Below, piece after piece: positions 4,951 through 8,375 of a DNA stretch of 8,375 nt. The stretch comes from Candidatus Saccharimonadia bacterium. Lineage in GTDB: Bacteria > Patescibacteriota > Saccharimonadia > Saccharimonadales > UBA4665. The stretch is from assembly GCA_023268595.1 (NCBI GenBank), contig JALQUD010000043.1:1-8375 (forward strand), in the 5' to 3' direction. Numbering within the stretch: the stretch's first letter is position 1; each line of letters opens with the position of its first letter. The notes under the pieces are model-generated. The model worked only from the letters and a program-made list of their open reading frames with translations. It was not told the DNA's origin and did no database searches. The position numbers were made by a program, and so were the translations under genes.

Positions 4951-6717
4951 TTACAACTGACTTTTAATTTCTGCAATAGCCTGGTCTACAGTCTTGACCG
5001 TCAGGCCGCTTTGTTTCACGATGTTCAGTTCCTGGTCCAGGTTGGCCGGTGTCACGGCGTACGTCGGGTCAGCCGCGGTACCCGTAACCTCGTGGTACAC
5101 GATTACCAGCCAGGTCTTGTTGGCAGCAGCCTGGTTCACCCAGGACTGTACGTCCGCCGGTGTGGTCGTGTTCGTGATGTTCTGCACCTTGATGTTAGTG
5201 ACGTCCAGGTTATCCTTGCTGTTGTAACCGACATCCGTGGAACGATGTGACTGGAACTTCTTCATGATGGCGCTGATGGCGGTCGGGTTGTAGGCGCCGT
5301 ACGGCGTAGCGAAGTTACGGAAGTCAGCGGCCGACGTACCAGTGCCGGTCAGGAATGGCTGCGGAACTGTCAGTTCGGTCGTAAGCTGCGCCGCTGTCAG
5401 CTTGGTGACATCGGCATGGCTCCGGGTGTGCCAGGCAAGCTCACTGCCCTGCGCCTTGAAGTCCTTGATCATCTGGTATGTCATGTAGTCCGGGTAGCCA
5501 CCGGTGACCGGTTCGCTGTTGAGATATTGCGTCGAGGGCAGACCATACTTCTTGAGCAGTGGCAACCCATTGCTATAGATGTTACGCCAACCGTCATCAA
5601 AGGTCAGGCTGACGAGACCGCGGTCTAGTTGCTGGGGCGCGTATTTGGTAAGGCTGACGTTGTCGATCTGGACATAACCCTTCTTGGATACCACATGGAA
5701 GAACGTCACGTTCTTCGCTCCGCTCGGTGCGGTGAACTGATAGCTGACTTTGGTCCAGTTGCTGGCCGCCGCCGGTGAGGCTATGTAATAGAACTGCTGG
5801 CTACCGTCGTTCATGGTCACCATGGCATCGACTTCGGCCTGGATATCGGATTTGTACCACTCGCTATAGACATAGTTGCTGCCAGGCGTGACCGCGACCG
5901 GATTGAAGTACCATTTGGCATCACCGTTGGTATACGAGCTGATGGTAGTCTTCAGGCTCTTGCTACCATCCTCGGCATCATTAGCATAACTGAAGGATGG
6001 CGTGTTAGTACCCCATGAGTCACTGACCCATCCGGTAGGCTGGCCGTTACTGGCGGTTTCGGCCGACGGGTTAGATACCATGTTGCCATTACTTGGAGTT
6101 GGAGTAGGCGTGGGTGTCGGCGTTGGGGTCGGTGTAGGTGTTGGGGTTGGCGTTGGAGTTGGTGTTGGCGCAGGTGTTGAGTCCTTAGCCGTCAGGCTAT
6201 AATCATCAACCGCCAGATTACCATTAGCAGACAGATAGTGGTAAACAGTGACCGACTTGGCTTTGGCCGGCGTTTTGAATGAAACCGTCTGCTGCTTCCA
6301 GTCACTACTAGCTGCAGGATCGGCGATATGCAGATAGCTGACCTTGTTAGCGGTGTTGGTCACGACCACGTCAACGCCGCTGACCACCGATGATTTGTAC
6401 CAGTTACTAAAAACATACTCGGTTGACGGTTGTACTGCTACAGGGGTAGCTGTCCACTTGGCGTCACCGGTCTTATAATTGCTGACGCTAACGCTGGCCG
6501 CCCGTTCGCCGCTGTGGCCGGTTTTGTCATAGCTGAAGACAGCTTTGTTGGTGCCCCAGGCATTATTGCTCCAGCCGGCCGGCGAAGTGCCGCTGGCCGT
6601 CTCGAAGCCCGGGTTGGTAATAAGGTTCGATCCGCCCTCTGCGTACACGGTACCGAACGGCAGGACCACTCCGGCCGCAATCAACGCGGTACCTACGAGC
6701 GCACTCAATCGCTTCAT
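4951..6717 (-). CDS. Secreted CE4 polysaccharide deacetylase with two carbohydrate-binding modules
   Basis: The 588-residue protein has a signal peptide (1-26, likely cut after VYA), two tandem beta-sandwich modules (about 30-176 and 211-358) and a NodB/CE4 catalytic domain (about 365-588). The modules begin with NLITNPGFE and NMVSNPSAE and share blocks such as AWGTN/SWGTN, GDAKW, PVAV and WYKS, so they arose by duplication. They resemble CBM4/9-type carbohydrate-binding domains. A Thr-Pro linker (185-208) separates them. CE4 metal and catalytic motifs are TFDD (372-375), HTRSH (430-434, both His present), the PYG loop near 472 and the C-terminal His in IVYHEV (H542). The reaction would be metal-dependent N- or O-deacetylation of a glycan such as poly-N-acetylglucosamine, chitin, peptidoglycan or xylan; the substrate is not readable. 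A strong ribosome binding site (AGGAGGG, 6725-6731) lies 7 bases before the ATG, and a promoter precedes it. The beta-barrel gene follows after 9 bp. Confidence 0.92.
   Translation of the reverse strand: MKRLSALVGTALIAAGVVLPFGTVYAEGGSNLITNPGFETASGTSPAGWSNNAWGTNKAVFSYDKTGHSGERAASVSVSNYKTGDAKWTATPVAVQPSTEYVFSNWYKSSVVSGVDVVVTNTANKVSYLHIADPAASSDWKQQTVSFKTPAKAKSVTVYHYLSANGNLAVDDYSLTAKDSTPAPTPTPTPTPTPTPTPTPTPTPTPTPSNGNMVSNPSAETASNGQPTGWVSDSWGTNTPSFSYANDAEDGSKSLKTTISSYTNGDAKWYFNPVAVTPGSNYVYSEWYKSDIQAEVDAMVTMNDGSQQFYYIASPAAASNWTKVSYQFTAPSGAKNVTFFHVVSKKGYVQIDNVSLTKYAPQQLDRGLVSLTFDDGWRNIYSNGLPLLKKYGLPSTQYLNSEPVTGGYPDYMTYQMIKDFKAQGSELAWHTRSHADVTKLTAAQLTTELTVPQPFLTGTGTSAADFRNFATPYGAYNPTAISAIMKKFQSHRSTDVGYNSKDNLDVTNIKVQNITNTTTPADVQSWVNQAAANKTWLVIVYHEVTGTAADPTYAVTPANLDQELNIVKQSGLTVKTVDQAIAEIKSQL
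6094..6165 (-). repeat. Hexameric repeat encoding a (Thr-Pro)12 linker
   Basis: Twelve consecutive hexamers, GGNGTN on the plus strand, encode residues 185-208 of the deacetylase and separate its two binding modules. Codon third positions vary between units. Gain or loss of units would keep the frame and only change linker length. On the plus strand the same DNA gives a meaningless Gly-Val frame. Confidence 0.85.
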
Positions 6718-6745
6718 ATCATTTCCCTCCTGATGTGATGCACTT

Positions 6746-6775
6746 ATTTTAGTTACGCTCTTGCTTATACGTCAA
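6746..6775 (-). promoter_or_regulatory. Promoter of the deacetylase / beta-barrel operon
   Basis: On the minus strand TTGACG (-35, 6770-6775, 5 of 6) is followed after 18 bases by TAAAAT (-10, 6746-6751, 5 of 6). A strong ribosome binding site is at 6725-6731 and the ATG at 6717. It lies in the 109-bp gap after the response regulator. No terminator is visible in the gap, so some transcription may also arrive from the two-component genes. Confidence 0.6.
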
Positions 6776-6817
6776 ATTATGGCAAAGTTTTTACAACGTT
6801 CATGTTTACTTGCAACC

Positions 6818-6833
6818 ACGGCAAATTTACCGT
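6818..6833. repeat. 16-bp imperfect palindrome over the receiver gene stop codon
   Basis: ACGGCAAATTTACCGT is symmetrical except for one mismatched base pair. It overlaps the last codons and stop of the response regulator gene (stop at 6827-6829). It lies about 43 bp upstream of the -35 of the deacetylase promoter. No T-run follows, so it is not a typical terminator. It could be a binding site for a regulator of the deacetylase operon, but this rests on symmetry alone. Confidence 0.35.
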
Positions 6834-7294
6834 TTGGGAGATTTTCGGGGCGTCGTGGCACCGCCGCTGAACGTCTCTACCAGCTCGATAAGTTGCGATG
6901 GTGACAGATCTGATTTGAGTACTTGCTTATGGGCGCCATACTTGGTCAGTTTGTCGGCCGTCACCTGGTCTGACAGGTTGCTACAGGCCACGACCACCAC
7001 ATCAGGATACTTCTTTGGCATGTCGGCCTGCTGCAGGAAACCTATACCATCCAGGCGTGGCATGAGCACATCGAGGAGTATGATATCCGGCCGATGACGC
7101 TCCAATTGCTCCAGACCTTCTTCGCCGTTATCGGCCGTGAACACCGTATAACCTTTGAATGTCAGGACATGCTTGTATGCCTCCTGAAGCATCGGCTCAT
7201 CCTCGACTATGAGTATTTTTGGTTTTTCGGCGGCCTGTGCCTGCACGGTTTCCTCCCTATGTTCGTTTTGTCGCGTCCGATCAGACATCGTCAT
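6827..7294 (-). CDS. CheY-like single-domain response regulator
   Basis: The 155-residue protein is one receiver domain (about 25-142) with a polar N-terminal extension and a short basic tail (TPRKSPKR). Conserved receiver residues are present: the acidic cluster VEDEP (30-34, with D32), the phospho-acceptor D75 in LLDVLMPRLDG, a Ser at the Thr switch position (S105, VACSN) and K127 in VLKSD. There is no DNA-binding or enzymatic output domain, so it must signal through protein contacts or relay phosphate onward. The ATG at 7294 overlaps the kinase stop (ATGA, 4 bp), and a purine-rich AGGAAG lies 7 bases upstream, so translation is coupled to the kinase. It is the expected partner of that kinase. 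Whether it controls the deacetylase operon directly downstream is unknown, and without a DNA-binding domain direct transcriptional control is unlikely. Confidence 0.93.
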   Translation of the reverse strand: MTMSDRTRQNEHREETVQAQAAEKPKILIVEDEPMLQEAYKHVLTFKGYTVFTADNGEEGLEQLERHRPDIILLDVLMPRLDGIGFLQQADMPKKYPDVVVVACSNLSDQVTADKLTKYGAHKQVLKSDLSPSQLIELVETFSGGATTPRKSPKR

Positions 7295-8124
7295 ATCGCG
7301 TCTTCCTTCCTAACCGGCAAGCGAACGGTGAACGCGGAGCCTTCACCCGGTTCGGATTCGACACTGATGCTGCCGTGGTGCAAATCGACTATCTGCTTGG
7401 CCCAGTATAATCCCAAACCGGTCCCGCCGACGAGCTCGCTACGCGAATTAGCTACCCGGCTGAACTTGTCAAATATCCTGCCGAGCTGTTCCTTGTCGAT
7501 GCCGACACCTTCGTCTTTGACGGTCACGACCGCTTGGTGGCCGCGTATAGCCAGCGCCACGGTCACCGTCCTATCTTCCGGGGTATACTTGCTGGCATTG
7601 TCGATAAGGTTATCAAAGACCATCCGCAAGCGAGGTGCATCGGCATCAATGACGGTCTCATCGGCAGGTGGCCGATACTCAAGGCGCTGGTTACGCTGGC
7701 TGAAGCGCGAGGATTGCTCACTGACGATACTCAGCAGCATGCCGGCCAGACCGGTCGGCTGGCGATTGAGACGCAATGCACCGGAATCAAGTTGGGCGAC
7801 CTGCAGCAGGTCGTTGACGATGGACAACTGGCGGTCGTTACTCTCGTAAGCCTTTGACAGGAACGGGCGGATCGACTCCGGCACATCCCCGGCAAAACCC
7901 TCGAGCACCATGCCGATATACTGTTTGACGCCGGTCGCCGGTGTCCGCAGCTGGTGCGACGCCAGCGATATGAAGTCATCTTTGGCTTTGTTGAGCCGCC
8001 GAAGCCGCTCCTGTTCGGCACGCATCGCACGCGCTTGTCGGCGGAGATAGCGTATCTTTGAACGGGCAGTCTTAAGCTCACGCTTCACGGCGCCATCGAC
8101 GTCATCATCGACTAGTGGTTCCAT
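7291..8124 (-). CDS. Soluble histidine kinase without a recognisable sensor domain
   Basis: Numbered from the start at 8124 the protein has 277 residues. It has an acidic start, a charged coiled-coil region rich in Arg, Glu and Gln (about 12-48), a HisKA dimerisation domain with phospho-acceptor H57 (SLASHQLRTP), and a HATPase domain. The ATP-binding boxes are all visible: N box DNLIDNASKY (with N176), G1 DEGVG (204-208), F box IFDKFSR and G2 GGTGLGLYWAKQIV. There is no membrane helix and no PAS or GAF domain, so it is cytoplasmic and must receive its signal through the coiled coil or a partner protein. I prefer the ATG at 8124 because GAGG (8132-8135) is 7 bases upstream. The in-frame ATG at 8130 would leave only one base of spacing. 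A TAATAT element at 8144-8149 may be its -10, but no -35 is evident. It overlaps the response regulator by 4 bp. Confidence 0.93.
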   Translation of the reverse strand: MEPLVDDDVDGAVKRELKTARSKIRYLRRQARAMRAEQERLRRLNKAKDDFISLASHQLRTPATGVKQYIGMVLEGFAGDVPESIRPFLSKAYESNDRQLSIVNDLLQVAQLDSGALRLNRQPTGLAGMLLSIVSEQSSRFSQRNQRLEYRPPADETVIDADAPRLRMVFDNLIDNASKYTPEDRTVTVALAIRGHQAVVTVKDEGVGIDKEQLGRIFDKFSRVANSRSELVGGTGLGLYWAKQIVDLHHGSISVESEPGEGSAFTVRLPVRKEDAI

Positions 8125-8190
8125 CGTCATGCCTCAAACTCACATATTATTAGGGCGCCGGGCCGGCCACAGCGCTTTTTGATCATTCTT

Positions 8191-8217
8191 TTGGTCAGCC
8201 AAGCTATAGTACTTGGC
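8191..8217. repeat. Two overlapping inverted repeats upstream of the kinase
   Basis: TTGG-tcag-CCAA (8191-8202) overlaps GCCAAG-8 bases-CTTGGC (8198-8217), so the CCAA segment can pair with either side. The pair lies in the 153-bp gap between the right-edge gene and the kinase. It might be an operator or a switchable RNA hairpin in a leader. No T-run follows on the minus strand, so a simple terminator is unlikely. The rest of this gap shows no convincing promoter. Confidence 0.3.
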
Positions 8218-8277
8218 AACCGATGATACGGTCTGTGAAGTTTGTTACATTGGATAGGATTTAGGGGTACGATTGGC

Positions 8278-8375
8278 CTAGACGGCCGGATTCCGCCCAT
8301 GCTCACCGTGCATCATGTCGCGGTAGCTCCAGGCATCGGCGGCTTCGGTGCGGTAGTTCCAGTAGAACCAGGCAT
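8278..8375 (-). CDS. Partial gene, C-terminal 31 residues of an unidentified protein
   Basis: On the minus strand one frame is open from the window edge to a TAG at 8278-8280 and encodes 31 residues beginning AWFYWNYRTEAADAW and ending EHGRNPAV. The composition (many Trp, Tyr, Arg, Glu and His) looks like a genuine protein end, and codon use resembles the neighbours. The other two minus-strand frames stop inside the region. It lies 153 bp upstream of the kinase start on the same strand. No family is recognisable from so short a piece. Confidence 0.55.
   Translation of the reverse strand, partial: AWFYWNYRTEAADAWSYRDMMHGEHGRNPAV

Noticed and set aside
6094..6165. Repeat run considered as a CRISPR array or minisatellite outside genes
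   Set aside because: Units are 6 bp with no spacers and encode a linker inside a clear gene.
6002..6202. Plus-strand frame encoding a Gly-Val repeat
   Set aside because: It is the complement of the Thr-Pro linker repeat of the deacetylase. The signal peptide, binding modules and CE4 motifs prove the minus-strand frame.
7094..7849. Long open frame (251 codons) on the plus strand
   Set aside because: It lies opposite the kinase and response regulator, whose motifs are complete on the minus strand. It has no recognisable domain, no ribosome binding site and crosses the junction of the two real genes.
8156..8181. GC-rich stretch followed by a T-run on the plus strand, considered as a terminator
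   Set aside because: No clean stem ends at the T-run, and no plus-strand gene lies upstream that would need a terminator here.
1..8375. Search for UGA recoding, tRNA or rRNA genes, insertion sequences and CRISPR
   Set aside because: UGA acts as stop in yaaA and the kinase. No cloverleaf, rRNA segment, transposase or spaced direct repeats were seen by eye on either strand.

Overview
This window is dense bacterial coding sequence of roughly balanced base composition. It carries nine complete genes plus two genes cut by the window edges, and almost every gene lies on the minus strand. The mix suggests a member of Candidatus Saccharibacteria or a related Patescibacteria lineage: a soluble histidine kinase and a stand-alone receiver with no sensor or output domain, and exported enzymes carrying Pro/Thr/Ala-rich linkers. 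This assignment is inference, because there is no rRNA or other marker gene here. UGA is a normal stop (yaaA and the kinase end on TGA), which argues against the recoded Gracilibacteria/Absconditabacteria.

Layout from left to right. (1) Positions 1-172: N-terminus of a membrane protein (minus), with a well-formed promoter and ribosome binding site. (2) 244-272: intrinsic terminator closing a two-gene minus-strand operon, made of a family 2 glycosyltransferase (458-1600) and a 53-residue membrane protein (294-455) that starts two bases after it. (3) 1601-1724: AT-rich divergent control region with a promoter for the glycosyltransferase, a probable promoter for the plus-strand gene and an 18-bp palindrome. 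(4) 1725-2957: a plus-strand, membrane-anchored glycoside hydrolase family 6 endoglucanase. (5) 2960-3748: yaaA, convergent with the hydrolase and ending 2 bp from it. (6) 3805-6717: a two-gene unit of a secreted CE4 polysaccharide deacetylase with two carbohydrate-binding modules, followed 9 bp later by a membrane-anchored protein with a probable double-psi beta-barrel domain. (7) 6827-8124: a cytosolic histidine kinase and CheY-like receiver overlapping by 4 bp. (8) 8278-8375: C-terminus of an unidentified minus-strand gene.

Taken together, the window looks like a cell-surface polysaccharide locus. It has a processive-type glycosyltransferase, a beta-1,4-glucanase, a deacetylase with glycan-binding modules and an expansin/RlpA-like barrel, next to a two-component pair. 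The divergent glycosyltransferase/GH6 pair recalls the actinobacterial CslA/CslZ arrangement. The glycosyltransferase with a tiny membrane partner and a CE4 deacetylase nearby recalls poly-N-acetylglucosamine loci. An alternative reading is that the hydrolases act on another organism's wall or on environmental polymers and are unrelated to the synthase. The sequence alone cannot decide between these.
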